A stretch of DNA of 64,000 nt from Roseicyclus persicicus (GTDB taxonomy: Bacteria; Pseudomonadota; Alphaproteobacteria; Rhodobacterales; Rhodobacteraceae): assembly GCF_012395815.1 (NCBI RefSeq), contig NZ_JAAZQQ010000002.1:186001-250000 (forward strand). The letters are read 5' to 3'. The stretch's first letter is position 1. Each line of letters opens with the position of its first letter. The notes under the pieces are model-generated. The model had not been told where the DNA came from. It searched no databases and worked only from the letters and a program-made list of their open reading frames with translations. Positions 55,121-63,709 of this stretch are shown here, piece after piece. A program made the translations under genes and the position numbers.

Positions 55121-56070
55121 CGCGGGGCCAGCAGGACCCCGGCGATGGCGGGCACGAGCACGTCATGCAGCGGCAGGGACGGGTCGGCGTAGGTCGCAAG
55201 GCTTGCCGCGGTCAGCGCCGCGGCGCTGTCGTCGGCGGGGGCCGCGCGCTTGAGCGTGTGGGTCATGCCCGGCAGCGTGATCCTTGGGGCGTCGGGCCGC
55301 GCGGCGGCGAGCCGGTCGCCCTCGGAGGGCGGCACCTGGATGTCCGCGTCGCCGTCGAGGATCAGCACGGGCAGGTCCGTCGCCGCCAGGAGCGCGGCGG
55401 GGTCCGTCGTCACAAGCTCGCGCAGGTAGCCGCGCGTGGCCGGGCCGAAGATCGCGGCCAGCGGCGGCGGCAGGCCGGCGGTGTCGGGCGCGCCGGTTTC
55501 CACCAGCGCCGCCAGCGCCGTCTCGAAGGCGGGCAGGGCGGGGGCCAGCGCGGGCTGCTGCGCGACCTGGTCCCGCATCAGCGCGCCGAGGTCGCGGCCC
55601 GGCGCGGCGAGCAGCACGAGACCGCAGACCCCGGGCAGGCCGGCCGCGTCGAGCGCCAGGAGGCCCCCCTCGGAATGGCCGATCAGCCAGGCGCAGGGCG
55701 CCCCCGTCTCGGCCCGGATCGCGGCGATCCAGGCTTCGGTGTCGGCGCGATAGGCCGCGAGGCTGACGGCGTCGGGGTCGCCGGCGCTGGCGCCGATCCC
55801 GCGCTTGTCGATCCGCAGCGTGGCGATGCCTTGCGCCGCCAGCGCCTCGGCCAGCAGGCGGTAGGCGTCGGTCCTGAGGCCGAGGGGCGAATTGCCGTCG
55901 CGGTCGGTCGGCCCGGAGCCGGGCAGGATGACCGCGGCGGCCCGCGCCGGGCCCGGGGCCGTCTCCAGCGTGCCGTGCAGCGCGCCGAAAGGGCGGTCGA
56001 CCGACAGCGCCACGGGCTCCGCCGCGGCGGGCAGGGCCGACAGCGCAAGGATCAGCGCGGCGCGGCGCAT
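55117..56070 (-). CDS. Secreted alpha/beta hydrolase
   Basis: The 317-residue protein has a signal peptide (about 1-17, ending LPAAAEP) and an alpha/beta hydrolase fold: ILPGSGPTDRDGNS near the start, the nucleophile motif GHSEGG (Ser about residue 131), the acid in ILDGDADIQVPPSEG and His in LPGMTHTLKRA. It would act on an ester in the periplasm. It follows argF by 10 bp on the minus strand and may be in the same transcript; a link with arginine synthesis is not evident. Confidence 0.88.
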   Translation of the reverse strand: MRRAALILALSALPAAAEPVALSVDRPFGALHGTLETAPGPARAAAVILPGSGPTDRDGNSPLGLRTDAYRLLAEALAAQGIATLRIDKRGIGASAGDPDAVSLAAYRADTEAWIAAIRAETGAPCAWLIGHSEGGLLALDAAGLPGVCGLVLLAAPGRDLGALMRDQVAQQPALAPALPAFETALAALVETGAPDTAGLPPPLAAIFGPATRGYLRELVTTDPAALLAATDLPVLILDGDADIQVPPSEGDRLAAARPDAPRITLPGMTHTLKRAAPADDSAAALTAASLATYADPSLPLHDVLVPAIAGVLLAPR

Positions 56071-56080
56071 CGGGTTGGGG

Positions 56081-57007
56081 TCAGACGCCGAGGCACCAGC
56101 GCAGGATCGCCTTCTGCGCGTGGAGCCGGTTTTCCGCCTCGTCGAACACCACCGACTGCGGCCCGTCCATCACCGCGTCCGTCACCTCCTCGTTCCGGTG
56201 CGCGGGCAGGCAGTGCATGAACAGCGCGTCGGGTTTCGCGTGTTTCATCAGCGCCTCGTTCACCTGGTAGGGGCGCAGCTGGTTGTGGCGCCGCTCGCGG
56301 GTGGACTGGCTGTCGTGCATCGAGATCCAGGTGTCGGTGACGACGAGGTCGGCGCCCTGCACCGCGCGGACGGGATCGCGGATGATCTCGACGCTTGCGC
56401 CCTTGGCGCGGGCCTCCTCGAGGAACACGCGCTCGGGGTCGAGCGTCTCGGGCCCGCAGAAGGTGAGGTCGAAGCCGAACTGCCCCGCCGCATGGGCGAA
56501 GCTGGCGAACACGTTGTTGCCGTCGCCGCACCAGGTCACCTTGCGCCCGGCGATCGGGCCGCGGTGTTCCTCGTAGGTCAGGATGTCGGCCATGATCTGG
56601 CAGGGGTGAGTGCGGTTCGTCAGCCCGTTCACGACCGGCACGCTGGCGTGGTCGGCCATCTCCAGCAGCACGTCCTCCTCGTAGGTGCGCAGCATGATGA
56701 GGTCGACGTAGCGGCTGAGGACGCGGGCGGTGTCGGCGATGGTCTCGCCGTGGCCGAGCTGCATCTCGGAGCCGGTCAGGACCATGGTCTGCCCGCCCAT
56801 CTGCCGCACGCCCATGTCGAAGGACACGCGGGTGCGGGTGGACGGCTTCTCGAAGATCAGCGCCACCATGCGCCCGGCGAGCGGCTGGTCGTCGTCGGGC
56901 GCGCCCTTGGGTCGGCCCGCGCGGGCGGATTTCATCGCCGCGGCCTGGTCGATCATGGCGCGCAGGTCGGCCGGGTCGGTCTTGTTGATGTCGAGGAAAT
57001 GGGTCAT
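56081..57007 (-). CDS. argF: Ornithine carbamoyltransferase
   Basis: ArgF makes citrulline from ornithine and carbamoyl phosphate. The 308-residue protein has the carbamoyl-phosphate motif STRTR at 56-60 ([12 protein letters not shown]), [14 protein letters not shown] and the ornithine-side motif [11 protein letters not shown]. The ATG at 57007 (MTHFLDINK) matches the family; codons upstream in the same frame do not. It lies 126 bp after argD on the minus strand, forming the arginine pair argD-argF common in this group. Confidence 0.96.
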   Translation of the reverse strand: MTHFLDINKTDPADLRAMIDQAAAMKSARAGRPKGAPDDDQPLAGRMVALIFEKPSTRTRVSFDMGVRQMGGQTMVLTGSEMQLGHGETIADTARVLSRYVDLIMLRTYEEDVLLEMADHASVPVVNGLTNRTHPCQIMADILTYEEHRGPIAGRKVTWCGDGNNVFASFAHAAGQFGFDLTFCGPETLDPERVFLEEARAKGASVEIIRDPVRAVQGADLVVTDTWISMHDSQSTRERRHNQLRPYQVNEALMKHAKPDALFMHCLPAHRNEEVTDAVMDGPQSVVFDEAENRLHAQKAILRWCLGV

Positions 57008-57101
57008 CGGCGGGGCCTTTCTGCGGGCGGCGGCGAGGGGGGCTGTCTGCCCCCGTCGCCATTGTCTCTCGGACCAATGGCGCGACAATGGCGACCCCCC
57101 C

Positions 57102-57125
57102 GAGAGTATTTCAGAAGCAAAGATG
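57102..57125. repeat. Degenerate relative of the 33-bp repeat
   Basis: The sequence gagagtatttcagaag followed by caaagatg keeps the GTATTT, GAA and AAAGATG blocks of the repeats at 167-199 and 19894-19926, with an insertion and changes between. It lies between argD and argF. Homology is a suggestion only. Confidence 0.35.
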
Positions 57126-57133
57126 GGGCGGGG

Positions 57134-58324
57134 TCAGGCGGCCGCGATCTTTCGGCTGACGGCGACGGCGGCGGTGTCGAGGCGCGCCACGCCCTCGGCG
57201 ATCTCGTCCTCGGTGATGGTCAGCGCGGGCAGGATGCGCAGCACGTTTTCCGCCGCGGGCACGGTCAGGACCTGGGCGTCGTAGCCGGCGGCCACGATGT
57301 CGGTGTTGGGCGCCTTGCACTTGAGGCCCAGCATCAGGCCGGCGCCGCGGACGCCCTCGAACACGTCGGGGTGGGCGGCGACGAGGCCCTCGAGCTTCTG
57401 GCGCAGGAAGCCCGACTTGGCGCGCACCTCCTCGAGGAAGCCGTCGCGGGTGATCTCGTCCATCACGGCGGCGCCGACCGCGCAGCCGAGCGGGTTGCCG
57501 CCGTAGGTGGAGCCATGCGTGCCCGCGGTCATGCCCTTGGCGGCGTTCTCCGTCGCCAGCAGCGCGCCGATCGGGTAGCCGCCGCCGATGCCCTTGGCGA
57601 CCATCATGATGTCGGGCGCGATGCCCGCCCATTCATGCGCGAAGAGCCGCCCGGTGCGGCCGACGCCGCACTGGATCTCGTCGAGGATCAGCAGGTGCCC
57701 GTGCTCGTCGCAGAGGTCGCGCAGGCCCTTGAGGCAGACATCGGGCAGGAGGCGGATGCCGCCCTCGCCCTGTAGCGGTTCGACCATGATCGCGCCGACG
57801 CTCGGGTCCCTGGCCGCCTCGCGCAGCGCGTCGTGGTCGCCGAAGGGCAGCTGCCGGAAGCCGGGCAGGAGCGGGCCGAAACCCTTGGTCAGTTTCTCGG
57901 ACCCGGCGGCCGAGATCGCGGCGATGGAGCGGCCGTGGAAGGCACCCTCGAAGGTCAGGATCGTGGTGCGCTCGGGCGCGCCGCTCTCGTACCAGTATTT
58001 CCGGGCCATCTTGACGGCGAGTTCCGTCGCCTCGGTGCCGGAATTGCAGAAGAACACCGTGTCGGCGAAGGTGTGTTCCACCAGCCGGCTCGCCAGCGCC
58101 TCCTGCTCGGGGACGGTGTAGAGGTTCGAGGTGTGCCAAAGCTTGCCGGCCTGCTCGGTCAGGGCGCGGACCAGCGCGGGGTGCCCGTGGCCGAGCGCCA
58201 TGACCGCGATGCCCGAGCCGAAATCGAGGAAGCGTCGCCCGTCGGCCTCGATCATCCACGAGCCCTCGCCTTTCACGAAGGACAGTTTCGACCGGTTGTA
58301 GCTCGGCAGGACAGGCGAGATCAT
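57134..58324 (-). CDS. argD: Acetylornithine aminotransferase
   Basis: ArgD transfers the amino group in arginine (and possibly lysine) synthesis, using pyridoxal phosphate. The 396-residue protein has FFCNSGTEATELAVKMARKY, the DEIQCGVGRTG stretch with the cofactor Asp, and the Schiff-base Lys244 in MMVAKGIGGGYP. The ATG at 58324 follows ggagacggag. It is transcribed before argF. A hairpin with a T-rich tail lies 27 bp upstream of the start. Confidence 0.96.
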   Translation of the reverse strand: MISPVLPSYNRSKLSFVKGEGSWMIEADGRRFLDFGSGIAVMALGHGHPALVRALTEQAGKLWHTSNLYTVPEQEALASRLVEHTFADTVFFCNSGTEATELAVKMARKYWYESGAPERTTILTFEGAFHGRSIAAISAAGSEKLTKGFGPLLPGFRQLPFGDHDALREAARDPSVGAIMVEPLQGEGGIRLLPDVCLKGLRDLCDEHGHLLILDEIQCGVGRTGRLFAHEWAGIAPDIMMVAKGIGGGYPIGALLATENAAKGMTAGTHGSTYGGNPLGCAVGAAVMDEITRDGFLEEVRAKSGFLRQKLEGLVAAHPDVFEGVRGAGLMLGLKCKAPNTDIVAAGYDAQVLTVPAAENVLRILPALTITEDEIAEGVARLDTAAVAVSRKIAAA

Positions 58325-58350
58325 CTCCGTCTCCCATGGGAAAAAAGGAA

Positions 58351-58372
58351 GGCCCTGCATTGGCGCAGGGCC
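58351..58372 (-). terminator. Terminator-like hairpin between metF and argD
   Basis: The stem ggccctgc / gcagggcc has a 6-nt loop and is followed on the minus strand by TTCCTTTTTT. It can end metF transcription or act as a leader attenuator of argD, since it lies 27 bp before the argD start. Confidence 0.7.
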
Positions 58373-58433
58373 ACCCCCATGTCAATTCAGGAGCGGTGAT
58401 GGGGTCAAGTGCCCATCTTCATGGGCGGCTACC

Positions 58434-59300
58434 TCAGGCGACCTCGGACAGCGAGACGCGCGGGGCGACGCCGAGGGCCGCGCAGACGTCGCGGGTCAGG
58501 TCGGGCGAGTTCAGGGTGTAGAAGTGCAGGTCCTCGACCCCGCCCTCGATCAGGTCGGTGCAGAGCTCGGTGGCGAGCGCCGTGGACAGGAGCGCCTCGC
58601 GCCCGTCGCGGGCGGCCTTGTCATAGGCCTCGTCCAGCCAGGCGGGGATCGAGGTGCCGCAGGCGGCGGCGAACTTGCGCACGCCCGACCAGCTGTTGAT
58701 CGGCAGGATGCCGGGGATGATCGGCGCGGTGATGCCGGCCGCGGCGCAGGCGTCGCGGAAGCGGAAGAAGGTCTCGGCCTCGAAGAAGAACTGGGTGATG
58801 GCCGAGGACGCGCCGGCGTCGATCTTGCGCTTGAGGAAGTCGACGCAGTCCTGCATCGACGCGGCCTCGGGGTGCGGCTCGGGGTAGGCGCCCACGCGCA
58901 GGTGGAACTTGCCCGTGGCGGCCAGCGCCTCGATCAGCTCGATCGAGGAGGCGAAGCCCTCGGGATGCGCGGTGAAGCGGCCCTGGCCCTTGGGCGGGTC
59001 GCCGCGGAGCGCGACGATCTGGGTCACGCCGGCCGCGGCGTAGCTGTCGGCGATGGCCAGCGTTTCCTCGCGCGTGGCGTCGACGCAGGTGAGGTGGGCC
59101 GCGACCGCGACGCCGTAGTTGGCGTGGATCGTCTTGACCGCGTCATGGGTCAGCGCCCGCGTGGTGCCGCCCGCGCCGTAGGTCACCGACACGAAGCTGG
59201 GCGCCAGCGGCGCCAGCACGTTCAGCGTTTCCCACAGGCGGAAGGAGGCCTCGAGCGACTTGGGCGGGAAGAACTCGAAGGAGACGCGGGGGGAGGCCAT
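58434..59300 (-). CDS. metF: Methylenetetrahydrofolate reductase
   Basis: MetF reduces methylene- to methyl-tetrahydrofolate for methionine synthesis, with FAD. The 288-residue protein has the family start VSFEFFPPKS, then FVSVTYGAGGTTRALT, ALRGDPP, FHLRVGAYPEPHPEA and ITQFFFEAETFFRF, all around the TIM-barrel active site. The ATG at 59300 follows a ggaa stretch. It diverges from the LysR-type gene at 59394, which is close to MetR in sequence. Confidence 0.96.
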   Translation of the reverse strand: MASPRVSFEFFPPKSLEASFRLWETLNVLAPLAPSFVSVTYGAGGTTRALTHDAVKTIHANYGVAVAAHLTCVDATREETLAIADSYAAAGVTQIVALRGDPPKGQGRFTAHPEGFASSIELIEALAATGKFHLRVGAYPEPHPEAASMQDCVDFLKRKIDAGASSAITQFFFEAETFFRFRDACAAAGITAPIIPGILPINSWSGVRKFAAACGTSIPAWLDEAYDKAARDGREALLSTALATELCTDLIEGGVEDLHFYTLNSPDLTRDVCAALGVAPRVSLSEVA

Positions 59301-59360
59301 GGCGATTCCGATGCTTGATGTGTCGGGATCGGATGTCGCATAGAGTGGGCCTTGCGACAA

Positions 59361-59388
59361 ATTCATAATCCTCAAGATCAATATGAGT
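59361..59388. promoter_or_regulatory. Imperfect dyad in the metF-metR intergenic region
   Basis: The arms attcata (59361-59367) and tatgagt (59382-59388) match at six of seven pairs with a 14-bp spacer, in the A/T-rich 93-bp gap between the divergent genes. It is a candidate LysR-type site for MetR, but does not fit the E. coli MetR consensus. Confidence 0.3.
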
Positions 59389-59393
59389 CTCAC

Positions 59394-60302
59394 ATGCATC
59401 TCGAGTTCCGCCACCTGAGGACGATCAAGGCGATCCACGAGGAGGGCGGGCTGGCGCGCGCGGCCGACCGGCTGCACATCACCCAGTCGGCGCTGAGCCA
59501 CCAGATCAAGGGGCTGGAGGACCAGGCGGGGCTGGAGCTGTTCGTGCGGCGGTCGAAGCCGATGCGCCTGTCGGCGGCGGGGCTGAAGCTGCTCAGGCTG
59601 GCCGAAGAGGTGCTGCCGCGCATCGACGCGCTGCAGGAAGAGTTCGACTCGCTGCGGAAGGGGAAATCGGGGCGGTTGCACATCGCCATCGAGTGCCACG
59701 CCTGTTTCGACTGGCTGCTGCCGGTGCTGGAGGCGTTCCGGGTCGCCTGGCCGGACGTGGACGTCGACATCCGCCCGGGCCTCCAGTTCGAGGCGCTGCC
59801 GGCGCTGATGCGCGAGGAGGTGGACCTGGTGGTGTCCTCCGACCCCGAGAAGCTGGCCGGCGTCGATTTCACGCCGCTGTTCGACTACGAGCCCGTGTTC
59901 GTCTGCGCCGCCGACCACCCGCTGGCCGCGAAACCCTGGATCGAGGCGCAGGATTTCGTCGACCAGGCGCTGATCACCTACCCGGTGGAACGGTCGCGGC
60001 TGGACGTGTTCAGCCAGCTCCTCTTCGCCGCCGGGGTGGAGCCGAAATCGATCCGGCAGGTGGAGCTGTCGGCGGTGATCCTGCTGCTTGTCGCCTCGGG
60101 GCGCGGGGTGGCGGTGCTGCCCGACTGGGTGGTGCGGGACAGCGCGCGGCACCCCTCGCTGGTGACGCGGCGCCTGACCGAGACCGGCATCACCCGCAGG
60201 CTCTACGGCGCGACGCGGGCCGAGGATACGGGCAAACCCTTCATGGCGCAGATGCTGAAGCTGTGCCGGACCGAGCCGCCCAAGCTGCAGCGCCGCGCCT
60301 GA
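59394..60302 (+). CDS. metR: LysR-family regulator MetR
   Basis: MetR activates methionine and folate genes, with homocysteine as co-effector in enterics. The 302-residue protein has an N-terminal winged HTH (GLARAADRLHITQSALSHQIKGLE) and a substrate-binding domain whose segments IAIECHACFDWLLPVLEAF, DLVVSSD, YPVERSRLDVF and ALLPDWVV-like VLPDWVV closely follow E. coli MetR as I remember it. The ATG at 59394 gives the family N-terminus. It diverges from metF, its likely target. Confidence 0.88.
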   Translation: MHLEFRHLRTIKAIHEEGGLARAADRLHITQSALSHQIKGLEDQAGLELFVRRSKPMRLSAAGLKLLRLAEEVLPRIDALQEEFDSLRKGKSGRLHIAIECHACFDWLLPVLEAFRVAWPDVDVDIRPGLQFEALPALMREEVDLVVSSDPEKLAGVDFTPLFDYEPVFVCAADHPLAAKPWIEAQDFVDQALITYPVERSRLDVFSQLLFAAGVEPKSIRQVELSAVILLLVASGRGVAVLPDWVVRDSARHPSLVTRRLTETGITRRLYGATRAEDTGKPFMAQMLKLCRTEPPKLQRRA

Positions 60303-60313
60303 CCCCGGCCCGC

Positions 60314-60382
60314 GCAACAGCCTTGCAAGGCTGTTGCCAGAGGCTTGCAAGCCTCTGGCCAATTCCTTGCAAGGAATTGGCC
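60314..60382. repeat. Array of three tandem perfect palindromes with CTTGCAAG cores, 22-bp period
   Basis: The dyads are 60314-60337 (half gcaacagccttg), 60336-60359 (half gccagaggcttg) and 60357-60382 (half ggccaattccttg). Each is perfectly self-complementary over 24-26 bp, they overlap by 2-3 bp, and their centres lie exactly 22 bp apart. The core is constant and the arms vary. The array starts 11 bp after the metR stop codon. As RNA it would fold into three adjacent hairpins with the same UUGCAA loop. Confidence 0.92.
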
Positions 60383-60447
60383 CCCTTGGCACGCCGGGGC
60401 GCGGGGTCTATAGGCTCGCCCCTGTCCCCGCACCCGAGGAAGTCCCG

Positions 60448-61242
60448 ATGCAAGGCTCTGCCAACCTCAACATCATGCTCAAGGCCGCCCGCAAGGCCGG
60501 GCGCAGCCTCGTCAAGGATTTCCGCGAGGTGGAGAACCTGCAGGTCTCGGCCAAGGGCCCCGGCGATTTCGTCAGCCGCGCCGACCGCGCCGCCGAGGAG
60601 ATCCTCAAGACCGAGCTGATGGAGGCGCGCCCCAACTACGGCTTCCTCGGCGAGGAAGGCACCGTGATCGAGGGCAAGGACCCGACCCGCCGCTGGATCG
60701 TCGACCCGCTCGACGGCACCACCAACTTCCTGCACGGGATGCCCCATTGGGCCGTGTCGATCGCGCTGGAGCACAAGGGCGAGATCGTCGCCGGCGTCGT
60801 CTACGACCCCGCCAAGGACGAGATGTTCTACGCCGAGAAGGGCGCCGGCTGCTGGCTCAACGACAGCCAGCGCCTGCGCGTCTCGGGCCGCACCCGCCTG
60901 ATCGAGAGCGTGTTCGCCACCGGCGTGCCCTATGGCGGCGGGAAATACCTGCCCGCCACGCTGCAGGACCTGGCCCGGCTGATGCCCACCTGCGCCGGCG
61001 TCCGGCGCTGGGGCTCGGCCGCGCTCGACCTCGCCTATGTGGCCGCGGGCCGCTACGAGGGCTACTGGGAACGCGGGCTGCACGCCTGGGACATCGCCGC
61101 CGGCATCCTGCTGGTGCGCGAGGCGGGGGGCTTCGTGCAGCCGATCCGCGAGGGGCAGGACATGCTGGTGGACGGCCATGTCGTCGCCGCCGCCGAGCCG
61201 ATCTTCGACCAGTTCGCCGCGATCATCCGCGACCGCGAGTGA
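60448..61242 (+). CDS. suhB: Inositol-monophosphatase family protein SuhB
   Basis: This magnesium-dependent phosphatase acts on inositol phosphates or similar substrates; E. coli SuhB also aids ribosomal RNA transcription. The 264-residue protein has the metal site FLGEEG (about 66-71), DPLDGTTNFLHG (about 86-97) and WDIAAGILLVREAGG. The ATG at 60448 follows gaggaag. It lies 65 bp after the palindrome array and converges on pcs with a 9-bp gap. Confidence 0.93.
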   Translation: MQGSANLNIMLKAARKAGRSLVKDFREVENLQVSAKGPGDFVSRADRAAEEILKTELMEARPNYGFLGEEGTVIEGKDPTRRWIVDPLDGTTNFLHGMPHWAVSIALEHKGEIVAGVVYDPAKDEMFYAEKGAGCWLNDSQRLRVSGRTRLIESVFATGVPYGGGKYLPATLQDLARLMPTCAGVRRWGSAALDLAYVAAGRYEGYWERGLHAWDIAAGILLVREAGGFVQPIREGQDMLVDGHVVAAAEPIFDQFAAIIRDRE

Positions 61243-61251
61243 CCCGCCGGC

Positions 61252-61941
61252 CTATGCGCGCCGCGGCGGCACCAGCTGCTGGGCGATGCCGGCGAGCAGC
61301 AGGTAGAGCGACGTCGCCGTCACCACCCCGGTCAGGAGCGGGTTCGACGTGAACCCCGTCCAGGCGGCGCAGGCGATGGCGAAGGTCCAGACCAGCGCCA
61401 CCGGCAGCGTCACCGCCTGCCAGCGCTTCGTGCGCACGGGGTGGACGAATTTCAGGTTCAGGAACTGCGCGATGCACAGCGCCACCACCAGCCCCAGGAT
61501 CACCTCCCAGGGCGGCACGATGACCAGCAGCGCCAGCGTCACCATGTTCCAGCAGCCGGGAAAGCCGCGGAACGACTTGTCCTCGGTCTTCATCCGCGTG
61601 TCCGCGAAATAGAGCGCCGAGGCGAAGGGGATCAGCAGGACCACGATCCAGCCCGACCACCCCGGCAACAGACCCGAGCCGTAGAGCGCGTAGGCCGGGA
61701 TCATGACGTAGGTCAGGAAGTCGATGATGAGATCGAGCAGCACCCCGTCGATCACCGGCGCGTTCTCGGTCACCGCATATTTGCGGGCCAGCGGCCCGTC
61801 GATGCCGTCGACGATGAAGGCCACGGTCAGCCAGATCGTCATCATCGCCCAGTCGTGCTGCACCGCCTCCAGCAGCGCCAGCATGGCCAGCGATGCCCCG
61901 ATCGCGGTGAAAAGGTGGACGGAATAGGCCCGTTTGGTCAT
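61252..61941 (-). CDS. pcs: Phosphatidylcholine synthase
   Basis: Pcs joins choline and CDP-diacylglycerol to make phosphatidylcholine, a one-step route known from alphaproteobacteria. The 229-residue membrane protein has about eight helices and the CDP-alcohol motif DG-x2-AR-x8-G-x3-D-x3-D, read as VDGIDGPLARKYA and VIDGVLLDLIIDF. ALYFADTRMKTEDKSFRGFP in the middle is typical of Pcs. It stands alone, 59 bp after xerC on the minus strand. Confidence 0.92.
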   Translation of the reverse strand: MTKRAYSVHLFTAIGASLAMLALLEAVQHDWAMMTIWLTVAFIVDGIDGPLARKYAVTENAPVIDGVLLDLIIDFLTYVMIPAYALYGSGLLPGWSGWIVVLLIPFASALYFADTRMKTEDKSFRGFPGCWNMVTLALLVIVPPWEVILGLVVALCIAQFLNLKFVHPVRTKRWQAVTLPVALVWTFAIACAAWTGFTSNPLLTGVVTATSLYLLLAGIAQQLVPPRRA

Positions 61942-62000
61942 GCGGCTCAATTGACGGGTTCGGGATCGCTTGGCAACAGGGTCGTGACCGTTTTGTGACG

Positions 62001-62924
62001 TCAGGCCTTGGGGTGGGCGGCGGCGTAGACCTCCAGCAGCCGCGCGGTGTCGACGGCGGTGTAGGCCTGGGTGGTGGACAGCGAGGCGTGGCCGAGCAGC
62101 TCCTGTATGGCGCGCAGGTCGCCGCCCGCGTCCAGCAGGTGCGTGGCAAAGCTGTGGCGCAGCGCGTGCGGCGTGGCCGTGGCGGGCAGGCCCAGCTGCA
62201 TCCGCGCCTGCTCCATCACCTTGGCCACCAGCCGCCCGTTCAGCGGCCCGCCCCTGATGCCGCGGAACAGCGGCGTTCCGGGCGCCAGGTCGTGCGGGCA
62301 GAGCGCCGCGTAGCGCGCCACCGCCGCCCGCGCGGCGGGCAGCACCGGCACCTCGCGCTCCTTGCCGCCCTTGCCGCGGATGCGCAGCGTGTCGGACAGG
62401 GGCAGGGCGCGGGCATCCAGCGTCAGCGCCTCGGACCGCCGCAGGCCGCAGCCGTAGAGCAGCGTCACGATCGCCACATCCCGCGCAGCCACCCAGTCGC
62501 GCGCGTCCTGTTCGCCCACCGTCTCCAGCATCCGCGCCGCGCCCTCGACCGACAGGGGGCGGGGCAGGCGGCGGCCGTGCTTCGGCGCCCGCATCGACAG
62601 CACCGGCGTCGCGTCGAAGCCCTCGCGCTCGGCCCACCAGCGGTAGAAGCCCTTGACCGCCGACAGCCGCCGCGCCAGCGACCGCGATCCGACGCCGCGG
62701 TCGCGCTGGGCGGCCATCCAGGCCCGCATGTCGGACGCCGTCAGGCCGCGCAGCGCGGCGGGCCCCAGCGTCTCGCCCGCGTGCCGGGCCTGGAAGTCGA
62801 GGAAATCGGCCAGGTCGCGCCCGTAGGCGTCGACCGTGGCGTCGGAGGCCGCGCGCAGGCTGGCCAGCGTCGTCAGCCAGCCCTGCATCAGGTCGCGCAG
62901 CGCGGGGCTGAGCGCGAGGCTCAT
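62001..62924 (-). CDS. xerC: Tyrosine recombinase XerC
   Basis: XerC resolves chromosome dimers at dif with XerD. The 307-residue protein has the N-terminal SAM-like domain and the catalytic residues of tyrosine recombinases: Arg162 in CGLRRSEAL, Lys in GKGGKER (about 185-188), His253 and Arg256 in HALRHSFATHLL, His279 in LLGHASLSTTQ, and the nucleophile Tyr288. It starts 1 bp after the DUF484 stop, the same pairing seen in gammaproteobacteria. The length is normal for XerC. Confidence 0.93.
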   Translation of the reverse strand: MSLALSPALRDLMQGWLTTLASLRAASDATVDAYGRDLADFLDFQARHAGETLGPAALRGLTASDMRAWMAAQRDRGVGSRSLARRLSAVKGFYRWWAEREGFDATPVLSMRAPKHGRRLPRPLSVEGAARMLETVGEQDARDWVAARDVAIVTLLYGCGLRRSEALTLDARALPLSDTLRIRGKGGKEREVPVLPAARAAVARYAALCPHDLAPGTPLFRGIRGGPLNGRLVAKVMEQARMQLGLPATATPHALRHSFATHLLDAGGDLRAIQELLGHASLSTTQAYTAVDTARLLEVYAAAHPKA

Positions 62925-62925
62925 C

Positions 62926-63657
62926 TCAGTCGAGCCAGCGCCGCATCAGCCGCTCGAACACGCCGGCAAAGAAGGTCAAAAGGTCGGTGCCCTGGCTCGG
63001 GCGGAACTGGTGCGGGTCTTCCGCGCCCATCACCAGCATCGCCGGCAGACGCCCGCGCCCGAGGTCGAGCACCAGGAGCGCCTCGGACTTGATCCAGTCC
63101 GCATCGGCCCCGAAGATCAACGCGCTGCCGTCGCCCACCTGCCGCAGCGTGACCTGCCGGTGCGGCACCGGCCGGCCGCCCGTGACGTAGCCCTCGACGA
63201 AGCCGGGCGCGACGATGGTCAGCACGTCCTCCAGCTTCTGCACATGGGGCGCGGCGGTGGCCGTCGCCTCGGGGCTTTCCAGCACCAGACGGATGCGGTC
63301 GACCCTGAGGGTGGCGGCCACGTCGGTCGCCAGCACCTTGAGGAACCCCGTGAACTCGCCCTGGTCCAGCAGCCGCAGGATCGCCCGGTGGATCTGGTTG
63401 GTCCCCGCCAGGTTCTCGTAGGCCGCGGCGATGACCGAGCGGTGGGTGTCCTCCAGCCGGTCGAGCCGGTTTTCCAGCCGCTCCATCGCGATGCCGCGCA
63501 TGTCGACGATGTTGCCGCCCATCTGGCGGTCGTTCGCCGCGATCAGCGCGCGCATCAGGTCGCGGTCGTCGAGGATCAGGTCGGGATCGGCAAGGATCCG
63601 GTCCCGCCAGTCGTCCAGGTCGTAGGATGCAAGGTCTTGGGCTTCAACGCTGCTCAC
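62926..63657 (-). CDS. DUF484-family protein
   Basis: The 243-residue protein has the DUF484 layout: an N-terminal helical region (LDDWRDRILADPDLILDDRDLMRALIAAN, in parts), VDMRGIAMERLENRLDRLE (coiled), and a GAF-like C-terminal part. It is usually found with xerC; its role is not known. The start is a GTG at 63657 with agagg upstream. xerC begins 1 bp after its stop, so they share a transcript. Confidence 0.88.
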   Translation of the reverse strand: MSSVEAQDLASYDLDDWRDRILADPDLILDDRDLMRALIAANDRQMGGNIVDMRGIAMERLENRLDRLEDTHRSVIAAAYENLAGTNQIHRAILRLLDQGEFTGFLKVLATDVAATLRVDRIRLVLESPEATATAAPHVQKLEDVLTIVAPGFVEGYVTGGRPVPHRQVTLRQVGDGSALIFGADADWIKSEALLVLDLGRGRLPAMLVMGAEDPHQFRPSQGTDLLTFFAGVFERLMRRWLD

Positions 63658-63709
63658 GGGGCTTGCCTCTTGGTGCTCTTTTTCGTGTTCCCGCGACCTT
63701 ACACCAAGG

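Noticed and set aside
59301-59393. SAM-II riboswitch or a classical MetR box in front of metF
   Set aside because: The 93-bp gap has neither a pseudoknot-like conserved core nor TGAA-N5-TTCA; only an imperfect dyad is present.
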